This document shows positions 48,758-56,906 of a DNA stretch of 64,000 nucleotides, piece by piece. Each line of letters begins with the position of its first letter. The first letter of the stretch is position 1. The DNA comes from Streptomyces sp. CBMA123 (lineage in GTDB: Bacteria; Actinomycetota; Actinomycetes; Streptomycetales; Streptomycetaceae). The notes beneath the pieces were generated by a model. The model searched no databases and was not told the origin of the DNA. It worked only from the letters and a program-made list of their open reading frames with translations. The DNA lies in NCBI RefSeq assembly GCF_014596465.1, contig NZ_MECK01000046.1:1-64000 (forward strand), written 5' to 3'. Position numbers and translations under genes: made by a program.

Positions 48758-49229
48758 CCGGGCTGACGGCCGACTGGCGATTCCCTACTTCCGTCCGGCC
48801 GGCGGCATCCACCAGGTGGCCAGCCTGCGCTTCCGGGCCATCGGGAACGAAGACCCGAAGTACCTGAGCCTGCCGGGCGATCCGACCCGGATGTTCAACA
48901 CCAAGGCGCTGATCACCGCTAGCCCCGTCGTGGCGATCTGCGAGGGTGAGATCGACGCCATGACAGCCGAACTCTGCGGCATACCGGCGGTCGGCATACC
49001 CGGTGTCGGCAGCTGGAAGCCCCACTTCGAGCCGCCGTTCATGGGCTACGAATCGGTACTCGTTCTGTCAGACGGAGACGGTCCAGGGCGCAAGTTCGCG
49101 GAGAAGCTTGCGGGCCAGCTCCCGAACATCAAGCACATAGACATGGGTGACGGTCTCGACGTGAACAGCTTCTACATGAAGTACGGGCGTGATGCCCTGC
49201 GGGAGAAGTGCGGTCTTTTTCATGCCTAA
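48591..49229 (+). CDS. DNA primase, TOPRIM catalytic part
   Basis: This 212-aa product starts at GTG 48591 after GGAAGTAGG. It has 'EPYLASRGLLEVAGKFGLGY', then the TOPRIM motifs VVAICEGEIDAMTAEL (Glu near 125) and 'SVLVLSDGDGPGRKFAEKLA' (DxD near 165). It is in the +1 frame relative to the zinc-finger part, so it is made separately or by +1 shift. The stop codon lies in the lead-in of a stoperator-like site. Confidence 0.78.
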   Translation: MRPEESRQSAMVQAAKVYHAELEDSPAEPYLASRGLLEVAGKFGLGYVASPQTGHDRADGRLAIPYFRPAGGIHQVASLRFRAIGNEDPKYLSLPGDPTRMFNTKALITASPVVAICEGEIDAMTAELCGIPAVGIPGVGSWKPHFEPPFMGYESVLVLSDGDGPGRKFAEKLAGQLPNIKHIDMGDGLDVNSFYMKYGRDALREKCGLFHA

Positions 49230-49232
49230 AAA

Positions 49233-49245
49233 GTTGACTGGCGGA
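49233..49245 (+). promoter_or_regulatory. Stoperator-like site after the primase gene
   Basis: GTTGACTGGCGGA preceded by CTTTTTCATGCCTAAAAA; it ends four bases before the ATG of the next gene, so it occupies that gene's RBS region. Confidence 0.82.
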
Positions 49246-49248
49246 GCA

Positions 49249-49698
49249 ATGGTGAAGGTTGCTCTGAATCCCGAAGGTTTCGACAGTATTTTCAATGGCA
49301 AGGTGGGAAAGGTCGTTGCGATCAATGATCGGAAATACCGGCCCGTGGAAGTGCGATTCCCAGGCAGTACCGGGACCTACTGCTTCGATGTCGATGAACT
49401 CGAAGAGTTCCCGAAGCTGACCCGCGAGCAGGAGATCATGCGGTCCGCATTCCGTGACAAGCCGGAGCCCGTTCGGCCGGCCGAGCACGACGCCGTGAAC
49501 CACCCGACGCACTACACGAGCCACCCGAGCGGCGTCGAGTGCATCCAGGTGACCGAGCACATGAACTTCGCCCTGGGCAACGCGACGAAGTACATCTGGC
49601 GCGCCGGCCTCAAGGGCACCGGCAAGGACATCGAGGACCTGCGGAAGGCCCTCTATTACATCAATCGTGAGATCCAGCGACGAGAGGCCATGCAGTGA
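49249..49698 (+). CDS. DUF3310 (SaV-like) protein
   Basis: This 149-aa protein starts at ATG 49249. The C-terminal half is a DUF3310 domain: 'NHPTHYTSHPSGVECIQVTE', 'GNATKYIWRAGLKG' and 'DLRKALYYINREI'. The N-terminal 60 residues form a short SH3-like segment (KVALNPEG to YCFDVDELEEF). DUF3310 proteins are common in phage replication operons and often called nucleotide kinase-like, though activity is unproven. Confidence 0.82.
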   Translation: MVKVALNPEGFDSIFNGKVGKVVAINDRKYRPVEVRFPGSTGTYCFDVDELEEFPKLTREQEIMRSAFRDKPEPVRPAEHDAVNHPTHYTSHPSGVECIQVTEHMNFALGNATKYIWRAGLKGTGKDIEDLRKALYYINREIQRREAMQ

Positions 49699-50456
49699 AG
49701 AAGATCGTCGTCATCTCGGATCTCCAGATGCCGCTGGAGAACCGGCGGGCGAACAAGAACCTGATCCGCTTCATCGGCGAGTTCGCGCCGGACGAAGTGA
49801 TCAACATCGGCGACATCACCGACTACACGGCGCCCTCGCGTTGGTCGTCCGGCCGGCGAGCCGAGTACGGCATGACGGTGAAGGAGGAGGCGGCCTACAC
49901 GGTCCGCCATCACCTGGAGCCGGTCCGGGCCGTGTATGACGGGAAGTACACGCTGCTGGGCTCGAACCACGGCGAACGCCCCCACAAGTACCTGGTCGAG
50001 AAGTGCCCGGCCCTCTTCGACTACGACGAGTTCCAGGAACCGCAGCTCCTCTGCCTTGATGACCTTGGTGTCGACTTCGAGCCGGTGAAGTACGACTTCG
50101 CGCCTGGGTGGATGGCGGTTCACGGGCACGCCCGCGGAATCAGCCTGAGCCGGTCCGCCGGCGGTACCGCGATGAACGCCGCCAAGAAGTTCCAGAAGAG
50201 CGTCGTCATGGGGCACACGCACCGGGCCGGGATCGTCTCCGAGTCGGCCGGGATGGGTGCCCACCGAACGCTGACAGGCGTGGAGGTCGGCCACCTCATG
50301 GACGTCTCCCGCGCTGGCTACCTCGGGCCCGCGCGGCTCGCCAACTGGCAGAGCGCCTTCGGCCTGCTCTACGTCGCCGGGAGCCAGGTACAGGCGAACG
50401 TCGTCCCCGTCAGCCGCGCCGGCTCCTTCATCGTGGAAGGAGAGCTGTACAAGTGA
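49695..50456 (+). CDS. Calcineurin-like metallophosphoesterase
   Basis: This 253-aa protein starts at GTG 49695. Metal-binding motifs are in order: VVISDLQMP (Asp near 8; the usual DxH is DxQ here), NIGDITD, LLGSNHGERPHK, AVHGHARG and MGHTHRAG. The DxQ substitution occurs in a phage subgroup. Possible substrates are nucleic acids or nucleotides. Coupled to the genes on both sides by overlapping codons. Confidence 0.82.
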   Translation: MKKIVVISDLQMPLENRRANKNLIRFIGEFAPDEVINIGDITDYTAPSRWSSGRRAEYGMTVKEEAAYTVRHHLEPVRAVYDGKYTLLGSNHGERPHKYLVEKCPALFDYDEFQEPQLLCLDDLGVDFEPVKYDFAPGWMAVHGHARGISLSRSAGGTAMNAAKKFQKSVVMGHTHRAGIVSESAGMGAHRTLTGVEVGHLMDVSRAGYLGPARLANWQSAFGLLYVAGSQVQANVVPVSRAGSFIVEGELYK

Positions 50457-50992
50457 TGGACTGGGAGCTGGTCCAGGAGCTGGCCGCCGACATCGGCCGG
50501 GAGATCGCCCGGCGGTGGCCCGTCGTGGATGCCGACGACGTGAGCCAGGAGATCCTGACCCACGTCGTCGAGAACCAGGCCCGGCTGGTCGACCGAGAGC
50601 GGGGCTACCTGGCGACGGTCTTCCGCTCGATCGGCCAGCGCTACGCGAGTCGGGAGCGCGACTACCAGAACCTCGTGGATGACCAGTACTGGTACACCCC
50701 GAAGGAAGTCCGAGCCCTGGTCCGGTCGTTCGGGCTCGACAACGACCAGCTCGCCCAGGTGCTCGGCAAGAAGGACGACCTCCAGCACTGCCGCGTCACG
50801 GACAATCTGGTCCCCGCCCGGTGTGACGTCATGGAGGGGATGAAGTGCATCTCCCCGCGCTACCGGGAGGTGGTCTGGAACCACCTGGTGGACGACCAGG
50901 AAGTCACGGACTCGAAGCTGCTGACGAGGGCCGTCGACGCCCTCACCACGGCCATGAACCGCAACATCAGGAAGCAGGAGCAGACGGCGTGA
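50456..50992 (+). CDS. Sigma-factor-like protein
   Basis: This 178-aa helical protein contains 'VVDADDVSQEILTHVVENQA' followed by 'RGYLATVFRSIGQRYASRER', resembling sigma-70 region 2 (the DxxQE type core-binding helix then a basic DNA-binding helix), and a C-terminal helical region that could be region 4 ('ISPRYREVVWNHLVDDQEVT'). It might redirect host RNA polymerase to phage late promoters. Similarity is moderate. Confidence 0.5.
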   Translation: MDWELVQELAADIGREIARRWPVVDADDVSQEILTHVVENQARLVDRERGYLATVFRSIGQRYASRERDYQNLVDDQYWYTPKEVRALVRSFGLDNDQLAQVLGKKDDLQHCRVTDNLVPARCDVMEGMKCISPRYREVVWNHLVDDQEVTDSKLLTRAVDALTTAMNRNIRKQEQTA

Positions 50993-51204
50993 TCGAGACG
51001 GACCAGCACTACACCAGCGACGACGAGATGGTGGAGATCCGCGTCGTCCACGACGACAAGCCGGACTCCCTGACCTACATCCAGGTCCACAAGTCCTCTC
51101 CGGCGGAAAGCCTGGAGTTCACCGTCGATCCCAAGACCCGCGCGGCCTTGGTCGAGATGCTGACCACCGCGGCCTCGACCAACACCCTTTCCATCCGACT
51201 CTAG
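50989..51204 (+). CDS. Small hypothetical protein
   Basis: This 71-aa acidic protein starts at GTG 50989, overlapping the previous stop. Its pattern of short strands and one helix (DPKTRAALVEMLTTAAST) is not recognised. It directly precedes the ribonucleotide reductase gene. Confidence 0.6.
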   Translation: MIETDQHYTSDDEMVEIRVVHDDKPDSLTYIQVHKSSPAESLEFTVDPKTRAALVEMLTTAASTNTLSIRL

Positions 51205-51213
51205 GAGAGTCCC

Positions 51214-53241
51214 ATGTTCAAGACACAGACCGCCGAGACCGTGTTCCGGCGCACCTACTCCCGCGAGCTGCCGGACGGCACCTCGGAGACCTGGGACCAG
51301 ACCGTGGAGCGGGTGGTGAACGGCAACCTGGCCCTGGTCCCCGAGCGCTACATCGAGGAAGGCGAGCGCGAAGCCCTGGTGCGCCTTCTGCTCGACTTCA
51401 AGGCGCTCCCGGCTGGCCGTCACCTCCGATCCTCCGGCGTGGCCGACTACGCGCTCAACAACTGCTGGGCGGCCCCGTGGGATACCGCCGACGTCGCCCG
51501 CCACTTCTCCTTCACAATGGCGCGCCTGGCAGAGGGCGGAGGCGTCGGCACCAACTACAGCAGCCGCTACCTGGAGGACATGCCGGCCGTCGCCGTGCCC
51601 ACCGAGGTCCACATCGTGTGCGACCCCGAACACTCCGATCACGACGAGATGGAGGAGGCCGGCCTTCTCTCGGACGCCTACAGTCACAAGTGGGCAGGGG
51701 CCTTCCCCGTCGAGGACTCCCGGGAGGGTTGGGCCGATGCGCTGGCCGACCTGATCAAGACCGCGCACGACCTCAGGACGAAGCACGTGACCCGCGTCTA
51801 CGACGTGAGTCGCATCCGGCGCAAGGGCGCCCCTCTCAAGAAGTTCGGAGGCACCGCGAGCGGCCCCCAGCCCTTCGCCCAGATGCTCCTGAATATCGGC
51901 CGGATCATCCAGAACACCCCTCCGCACCGCCGCCTGTCCGGCATCCAGTGCATGGAGATCGATCACGAGATCGCCCAGTGCATCGTCTCCGGCGGCGTCC
52001 GCCGGTCCGCGCGGATGAGCCTCATGCACTGGGAGGACCCGGAGATTGACGACTTCCTGAACTGCAAGCGGGACATGTCGAAGCACTGGACGACCAACAT
52101 CTCGGTGGAGATCGACAGCCGTTTCGTCCGGGCCCTGGACGACTCGGTGAACGTCTTCGACCAGGAGGAGCAGGTCAAGGCCCGTCAGGTCTACCGGGCC
52201 CTGTGTGAGGGCATGCTGAGGGACGGGGAGCCGGGCTTCTGGAATTCCGATCTGAGCGCCGTTGGCGAGCCGGACGGGACCTTCACCGTGAACCCGTGCG
52301 CGGAGGCCCTGCTGACCCCTGCGGAGCCCTGCAACCTCGGTTCCATCAATCTGGGTGCGTTCGTTGACACCGACTCGGGCATCCAGTGGCCCGAGCTGGT
52401 GGAAGCGCACCGCCTGATGACCCGCTACCTGATCCGGGCCACGTTCGCCCCGGTGGCCGACGCGGAGTCCCAGCAGGCGATCGGCCGGATGCGTAGGATC
52501 GGGCTCGGCCACCTGGGCTTCGCCGACTACCTGGCCAAGCGCGGAATCGCCTACTCCAGCGCCCCGTTCAACCTGAATGTCATCGAGGACCTGGAGGAAC
52601 TGGCTGAAGTCGTGGACCAGGCCGCGGTGGAGTATGCGCACGAGCTCCGCATCCCGGTGTCGGTGAAGAAGCGGGTCATCGCCCCGACCGGCACCATCAG
52701 CAAGCTGGCCGGCTCCTCCGGTGAGGCCGTGCACCCGATCTTCGGGCGCTACTTCCTTCGCCGCATCCGCTTCTCGAACGTCGACCCCCGTGAGGTCGCC
52801 CAGGTCGAGGAGTACAAGGCGAAGGGCTACCACACCGAGCCCTGCCTGTACGCCGCCAACACCACGGTGGTCACGATCCCCACCCGCGACCCGCTTGTGT
52901 CGGAGGTAGGGGAGGAGGGCGTCCAGGACGCCGGTGAACTCACCATCGAAAACATGCTGGACGTGCAGCGCCTCTATCAGCAGTCCTGGGCCGATCAGGC
53001 CGTGAGTTTCACGGCCAACATCGACCCCGACCGATACACCGTCGAAGACCTGATGCAGATCCTGAAGGGCTACCTCGGCGACCTGAAGGGAGCCACCATC
53101 TTCCCGGAGGTCTCCCGGGATCAGGCCCCGTACGAGCGCATCTCTCCCATGGAGTACGAGGCGCACGCGAAGCGCCTGGGTATCGAGGTCGAGGACACCG
53201 GCTATGACGAGATCTGCGCGTCGGGCGCCTGCCCGATTTAG
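51214..53241 (+). CDS. Class II (adenosylcobalamin-dependent) ribonucleotide reductase
   Basis: This 675-aa monomeric-type reductase starts at ATG 51214 after AGGAG. It has 'LPAGRHLRSSG' and NNCWAAPWD (Cys near 83), 'GGGVGTNYSSRYLED', the radical-site loop NPCAEALL with Cys and Glu (near 360), CNLGSINLG, and a C-terminal redox Cys pair in CASGACPI. There is no partner small-subunit gene, as expected for the B12-dependent class also encoded by L5 and Bxb1. It makes deoxynucleotides for phage replication. Confidence 0.9.
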   Translation: MFKTQTAETVFRRTYSRELPDGTSETWDQTVERVVNGNLALVPERYIEEGEREALVRLLLDFKALPAGRHLRSSGVADYALNNCWAAPWDTADVARHFSFTMARLAEGGGVGTNYSSRYLEDMPAVAVPTEVHIVCDPEHSDHDEMEEAGLLSDAYSHKWAGAFPVEDSREGWADALADLIKTAHDLRTKHVTRVYDVSRIRRKGAPLKKFGGTASGPQPFAQMLLNIGRIIQNTPPHRRLSGIQCMEIDHEIAQCIVSGGVRRSARMSLMHWEDPEIDDFLNCKRDMSKHWTTNISVEIDSRFVRALDDSVNVFDQEEQVKARQVYRALCEGMLRDGEPGFWNSDLSAVGEPDGTFTVNPCAEALLTPAEPCNLGSINLGAFVDTDSGIQWPELVEAHRLMTRYLIRATFAPVADAESQQAIGRMRRIGLGHLGFADYLAKRGIAYSSAPFNLNVIEDLEELAEVVDQAAVEYAHELRIPVSVKKRVIAPTGTISKLAGSSGEAVHPIFGRYFLRRIRFSNVDPREVAQVEEYKAKGYHTEPCLYAANTTVVTIPTRDPLVSEVGEEGVQDAGELTIENMLDVQRLYQQSWADQAVSFTANIDPDRYTVEDLMQILKGYLGDLKGATIFPEVSRDQAPYERISPMEYEAHAKRLGIEVEDTGYDEICASGACPI

Positions 53242-53253
53242 CATGCCCTAAAA

Positions 53254-53266
53254 GTTGACTGGCGGA
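53254..53266 (+). promoter_or_regulatory. Stoperator-like site after the reductase gene
   Basis: GTTGACTGGCGGA preceded by GCCCTAAAA; TACAAA lies 17 bp after TTGACT, so this copy could also include a promoter for the next gene. Confidence 0.82.
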
Positions 53267-53300
53267 GTTAATCAACGTACAAACGGAAGTAGGAGGACAA

Positions 53301-53822
53301 GTGCTCGACTATGACGATCCGTTCGCGGATGTGAATCCCTGGGACGAGAAGCCCGCCCTGACCGAAAACCCCATTGCTGAGGAGAGGCCTATGACTACCC
53401 CTGCGACTGCCGACAACGAAGGATTCTGCGCGACCCTGAAGTTCGGTGCCGGATACGACGCCCCGTGGCTTGTCGTACGCGATGACTCGGCCGAGGGCCT
53501 GAAGCGCAAGATCGGTGAGGCCAAGCAGTCGGGCCTGCTGGAGGCGATGGGCAAGGCGAGCGCCTACGTCGTCACCCTCGCCCCTCCGAAGGCCGAGAAG
53601 CCGGCGGGCCAGCCGTCGTTCTCCGGTGGCCGGGTCCAGCAGGCGGGCAGCTCGGAGGGCGGCCACAAGGGTGACCTCACCTGTACTCACGGGAACCGGA
53701 GCCACGTCGCCAAGGGCACCTGGGAGGCGTACTTCTGCAACGCTGACGAGCGGGCCGGGGAGGAGAAGTGCCCGCCAGCCTTCCTGGACAAGAAGACGGG
53801 GAAGTTCACGGTGAAGCGCTGA
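53301..53822 (+). CDS. Hypothetical replication-module protein with Cys/His C terminus
   Basis: This 173-aa protein starts at GTG 53301 after AGTAGGAGG. The middle part (FCATLKFGAGYDAPWLVVRD) looks like a small OB/ferredoxin-like domain and the C-terminal 45 residues contain CTHGNRSH ... YFCNADE ... KCPPAF, a probable zinc site. Proteins of this kind in actinophage replication modules have been suggested to bind single-stranded DNA; here that is only an inference. Confidence 0.5.
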   Translation: MLDYDDPFADVNPWDEKPALTENPIAEERPMTTPATADNEGFCATLKFGAGYDAPWLVVRDDSAEGLKRKIGEAKQSGLLEAMGKASAYVVTLAPPKAEKPAGQPSFSGGRVQQAGSSEGGHKGDLTCTHGNRSHVAKGTWEAYFCNADERAGEEKCPPAFLDKKTGKFTVKR

Positions 53823-53843
53823 TTACTTCAATCTGCCCTAAAA

Positions 53844-53856
53844 GTTGACTTGCGGA
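53844..53856 (+). promoter_or_regulatory. Stoperator-like site before the polymerase operon
   Basis: GTTGACTTGCGGA preceded by TGCCCTAAAA, 46 bp before the next gene; last solid copy on the early arm. Confidence 0.8.
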
Positions 53857-53901
53857 GCGGAGGGCCCTTCGGGGCCCCCGCTCCCACCCCTGGGAGGCGC
53901 C

Positions 53902-54177
53902 ATGAGTTGGACCTACATCCCCGGCGAAATGCTGAGGAACCCGAACCGAAAGCGCTCCGCCCGGCACTACGGCGTGGTGGTGAACAAGACCGACGCCGCG
54001 CACACCATCGGCCCGAAGGGAGAGCGGGCAATCCTCATCTCAGGCATTCACCTCAACGAGAACAGCAGCTCCGCCACCACACTGCACCTCAGCCGGGCTA
54101 CGGCCATGACGCTCCGGGATCAGATCGGCGAGGCCCTGGGAGACCAGGCCTACGAGATGGAGCTGGACTGTGATTGA
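53902..54177 (+). CDS. Hypothetical protein
   Basis: This 91-aa protein starts at ATG 53902 after GGGAGG. It begins SWTYIPGEMLRNPNRKRSAR and continues in a beta-rich pattern; no family recognised. It overlaps the next start by 8 bases. Confidence 0.6.
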   Translation: MSWTYIPGEMLRNPNRKRSARHYGVVVNKTDAAHTIGPKGERAILISGIHLNENSSSATTLHLSRATAMTLRDQIGEALGDQAYEMELDCD

Positions 54178-54367
54178 CCTCGATGACGCCCTGGATGAAG
54201 CCCTGCGGGAAGCGGTCGTTGCTCAGATCGAGCAGAGCCAGCGCGCCTACGAGCGGATCGCCGAGGCCGCCGGGAAGGTGCGCTGGAAGGCGATCCGAGC
54301 CGGCCTCACCCGCAAGCAGGCCGGAATGCTGGTCGAGATGATGATCAGCGGGGAGATCAAGAGCTGA
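54170..54367 (+). CDS. Small helical protein
   Basis: This 65-aa protein starts at GTG 54170. It is almost wholly helical ('EQSQRAYERIAEAAGKVRWK') with a helix-turn-helix-like C terminus (GLTRKQAGMLVEMMISG). A DNA-binding or polymerase-accessory role is possible but not shown. Confidence 0.55.
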   Translation: MIDLDDALDEALREAVVAQIEQSQRAYERIAEAAGKVRWKAIRAGLTRKQAGMLVEMMISGEIKS

Positions 54368-54504
54368 TGTCGACCAGCATCTACGAATGCGAATGCGGGA
54401 ATCAGCGCATGATCTGGGGGCCCTTCGAAGGCTTTACCGAGCGTGAGACCTGCCCCGGCTGCGGTGAAGAAATGGAAAGGGTCTCTGGCCATGTCGACGC
54501 TTAA
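54367..54504 (+). CDS. Zinc-ribbon small protein
   Basis: This 45-aa protein contains CECG near residue 8 and CPGCGEEM near 30, a FmdB/zinc-ribbon pattern. The ATG overlaps the preceding TGA. It overlaps the next small gene by 14 bases. Confidence 0.6.
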   Translation: MSTSIYECECGNQRMIWGPFEGFTERETCPGCGEEMERVSGHVDA

Positions 54505-54631
54505 CAGCATTCTGGTCAGCTACTTCTGCGGTGAATGCCTGTACGAGTTCGCGGAGTCCTTCCCGCCGGACGCCGACCTGCCCGAGATCGAGCCTTGCCC
54601 CGCGTGCGAGGTGCCGAATATGAACGAGTGA
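54491..54631 (+). CDS. Zinc-ribbon small protein
   Basis: This 46-aa protein contains YFCGECLYEF and PCPACEVPN, two CxxC knuckles. It is the second of two adjacent tiny zinc-ribbon proteins just before DNA polymerase, arguing for a joint role in replication or transcription control. Confidence 0.6.
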   Translation: MSTLNSILVSYFCGECLYEFAESFPPDADLPEIEPCPACEVPNMNE

Positions 54632-54640
54632 GGCAAGGGT

Positions 54641-56452
54641 TTGAAGGTCATTGAGTACCGGATCAAGAACGATCCAGTCCGGATCAATGTGGTCGAAGAC
54701 CCTTCAGATCTGGCGCAGTTCAAGAAGTTCATCGAGGCGAACCAGGACCTCTGCGCCTGGGACACCGAAACCACAGGTCTCAACTGGTGGGACGCGAAGG
54801 TCGGGACGTTCCGAATACGTCTAGCCCAGTTCGGCAACGGCTCCGAGTCGTTCGTCATCCCGGTCGAGAAGGAAGTCCCCGGCGACAACTACCGTACGGC
54901 GGTGCGGTGGGCCCTGCGGACCATCAAGCGACTGATCGCCCACAACGGCACGTACGACATGCATGTGGTCGAAGAGACCCTGGGCGTTCGCATGGAGGAG
55001 CTGGCCCCGAAGTCCTGGGACACGGTGCTGCTCGGGAAGCTGGTCGACTCCCGAGCCGTCAAGGAGGGCGGCCCGGGACACAAGCTCGAAGAGGCGACGA
55101 AGCACTACATCGATCCCGTGGTGGCCGAAGAGGTCAAGGGCTCCATGACGGCCATCGCCAAGGAACTGGGAGTCAAGAAGTCCGAGGTGTGGCCGGTCGT
55201 GCCGCTGGAGCACCACGGCTTCAACCTCTACGCCGGTATGGACCCGGTCTTGGCGTTCCGGCTCTACCGGACGCTGCGGCGCCTGGTCCCGGCCCGCTCG
55301 AAGAAGCGTGGGCTCATGAGCTGGGAACACCGGCTCGCCCATGTCTGCGCCAAGATCGAGCGCCAGGGCTACATCCTCGATGAGGCCTACACCCGCCGGG
55401 AGGCGGACAAGCTCATCTCCGAGGCCGAGCGCTGGTGCCGGGTCGCGGCGGAGCTGGGTGTTGACAGCGTCAACTCCACCGACCAGGTTGCCGAAGCGCT
55501 GATCGAGCGGGGGCACAAGCTCACCGAGAAGACGCCGACCGGCAAGTGGAAGGTGGACGACGCGATCCTGTCGTCGTTCCCGGCCGATCCGCTGGCCCAG
55601 GCCGTCATCAAGGCGAAGAAGTGCGGAAAGTGGGCCAAGACCTGGTTCCTGCGTTTCCTGGAGCAACGGGACAGCTCGAACCGCTGCCACGCTTCCATCA
55701 ATACAGCAGGTGCCCGGACGTTCCGGATGTCCTGCACGGGTATCCCGGCCCAGACTCTCCCAGCCGGAGAGGCCTTCGTTCGGAATTGCTTCCTGGCGGA
55801 GCCGGGACACGTCACCGTGTCTATTGACTACGGGAACATGGAGCTCCGCGTCATGGCGGCCCTGTCGGGTGACCAGACGCTGTTGGAGGCGTTCCGGAAC
55901 GACGCGGACCTTCACCAGATGACGGCGGACGCTGCGGGTGTGAGCCGCAAGGCGGGGAAGACCACGAACTTCTGCGTGGCCTTCGGCGGCGGCTGGCAGG
56001 CCGTCCACGAGCAGGCCGGCGTCAGCGTCGAAGAGGCCAAGAAGGCGGTCAAGGGCTTCTGGCGGACCTACCCCGGTGTACGGGTGCTCGCCGACCAGCT
56101 CCAGAAGGAAGCTCGGAGGAAGGGCTACATCTACACGGCCACCGGTCATCGCCTGATGGTCGACCGGGACCGTCCGTACGCCGCCCTCAACTATGCGATC
56201 CAAAGTGCCGCGAGGGACATCACCGCCAGGGCGGTCATCGAACTCGACCGTGCCGGCTTCACGCCCTGGGTCCGCTTGATCATCCATGACGAAATCGTCT
56301 TCTCGTTCCCGAAGGAACGAGCCGCGGAATTGGCCAAGCAGGCCGCAGAGATCATGCAGTTCACCATGAATGGCCTGCTGATCCCGACTGATGCAGACAT
56401 AGCAGAAGGGCGCCCTTGGGGTGCCATCTACGACAAGGACACGAAGCACTGA
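54641..56452 (+). CDS. DNA polymerase I (family A) with 3'-5' exonuclease
   Basis: This 603-aa protein starts at TTG 54641 after AGGCAAGGG. The exonuclease domain has WDTETTGLNW (near 40) and 'LIAHNGTYDMHVVEET'. The polymerase domain has motif A SIDYGNMELRVMAALS (near 395), the O-helix RKAGKTTNFCVAFGGG (near 440), 'GYIYTATGHRLMVDRDRPYA' and motif C LIIHDEIVFSF (near 549). There is no 5' nuclease domain, as in L5 gp44. The O-helix has Asn-Phe where many family A enzymes have Tyr-containing motifs. Confidence 0.92.
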   Translation: MKVIEYRIKNDPVRINVVEDPSDLAQFKKFIEANQDLCAWDTETTGLNWWDAKVGTFRIRLAQFGNGSESFVIPVEKEVPGDNYRTAVRWALRTIKRLIAHNGTYDMHVVEETLGVRMEELAPKSWDTVLLGKLVDSRAVKEGGPGHKLEEATKHYIDPVVAEEVKGSMTAIAKELGVKKSEVWPVVPLEHHGFNLYAGMDPVLAFRLYRTLRRLVPARSKKRGLMSWEHRLAHVCAKIERQGYILDEAYTRREADKLISEAERWCRVAAELGVDSVNSTDQVAEALIERGHKLTEKTPTGKWKVDDAILSSFPADPLAQAVIKAKKCGKWAKTWFLRFLEQRDSSNRCHASINTAGARTFRMSCTGIPAQTLPAGEAFVRNCFLAEPGHVTVSIDYGNMELRVMAALSGDQTLLEAFRNDADLHQMTADAAGVSRKAGKTTNFCVAFGGGWQAVHEQAGVSVEEAKKAVKGFWRTYPGVRVLADQLQKEARRKGYIYTATGHRLMVDRDRPYAALNYAIQSAARDITARAVIELDRAGFTPWVRLIIHDEIVFSFPKERAAELAKQAAEIMQFTMNGLLIPTDADIAEGRPWGAIYDKDTKH

Positions 56453-56673
56453 TGATTCTCTTCACCAGCCCGAGTTGCCAGCCGTGCAGCCGAGTCAAGC
56501 CCCTGGTTCTCGAAGCATTCCCCGGCACCGAAGTAGTCGACATCACCGCAGCCGGATCGCTGAAGAAGATGGGTCAGCACGACGTCTACGCCGTGCCGAC
56601 ACTCATCACCGACTCCGGTGTCGGCTACATCGGTGAGGCCATCGTCTCCAGCTTCCTCAAGGAGAAGAAGTGA
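56452..56673 (+). CDS. Thioredoxin/glutaredoxin-like protein
   Basis: This 73-aa thioredoxin fold has the active site FTSPSCQPCSRVKP (CxxC at 9-12) and the cis-Pro in YAVPTLITD. It is probably the reductant for the phage ribonucleotide reductase, whose C terminus carries a redox Cys pair. Its ATG overlaps the polymerase TGA. Confidence 0.82.
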   Translation: MILFTSPSCQPCSRVKPLVLEAFPGTEVVDITAAGSLKKMGQHDVYAVPTLITDSGVGYIGEAIVSSFLKEKK

Positions 56674-56906
56674 GCCCTTCGACCCTCGGCCTGATCGCCG
56701 AACTCGTCTGCTTCGCATGGGGTGTTCTGGCCCTGCTTCTGGGCGTCATCGAGGCCAACGGACGCTTCGCGACCGTCCTGAACATCCTCGCCAACACGGC
56801 GATGGTCATTGTCGGCCTCCAGATGCACCTTGCCTTCCCGGTGGTGCAGGGGTGTTGGGTCCTGGTCTGGATCGTCAACGGAATCCGAGGGGAGCTGAAG
56901 AAGTGA
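56670..56906 (+). CDS. Small membrane protein
   Basis: This 78-aa protein, starting at GTG 56670, has two or three hydrophobic helices (LIAELVCFAWGVLALLLGV, 'ILANTAMVIVGLQMHLAF'). It is coupled to both neighbours. No family recognised; a superinfection-exclusion role is possible but unsupported. Confidence 0.6.
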   Translation: MSPSTLGLIAELVCFAWGVLALLLGVIEANGRFATVLNILANTAMVIVGLQMHLAFPVVQGCWVLVWIVNGIRGELKK

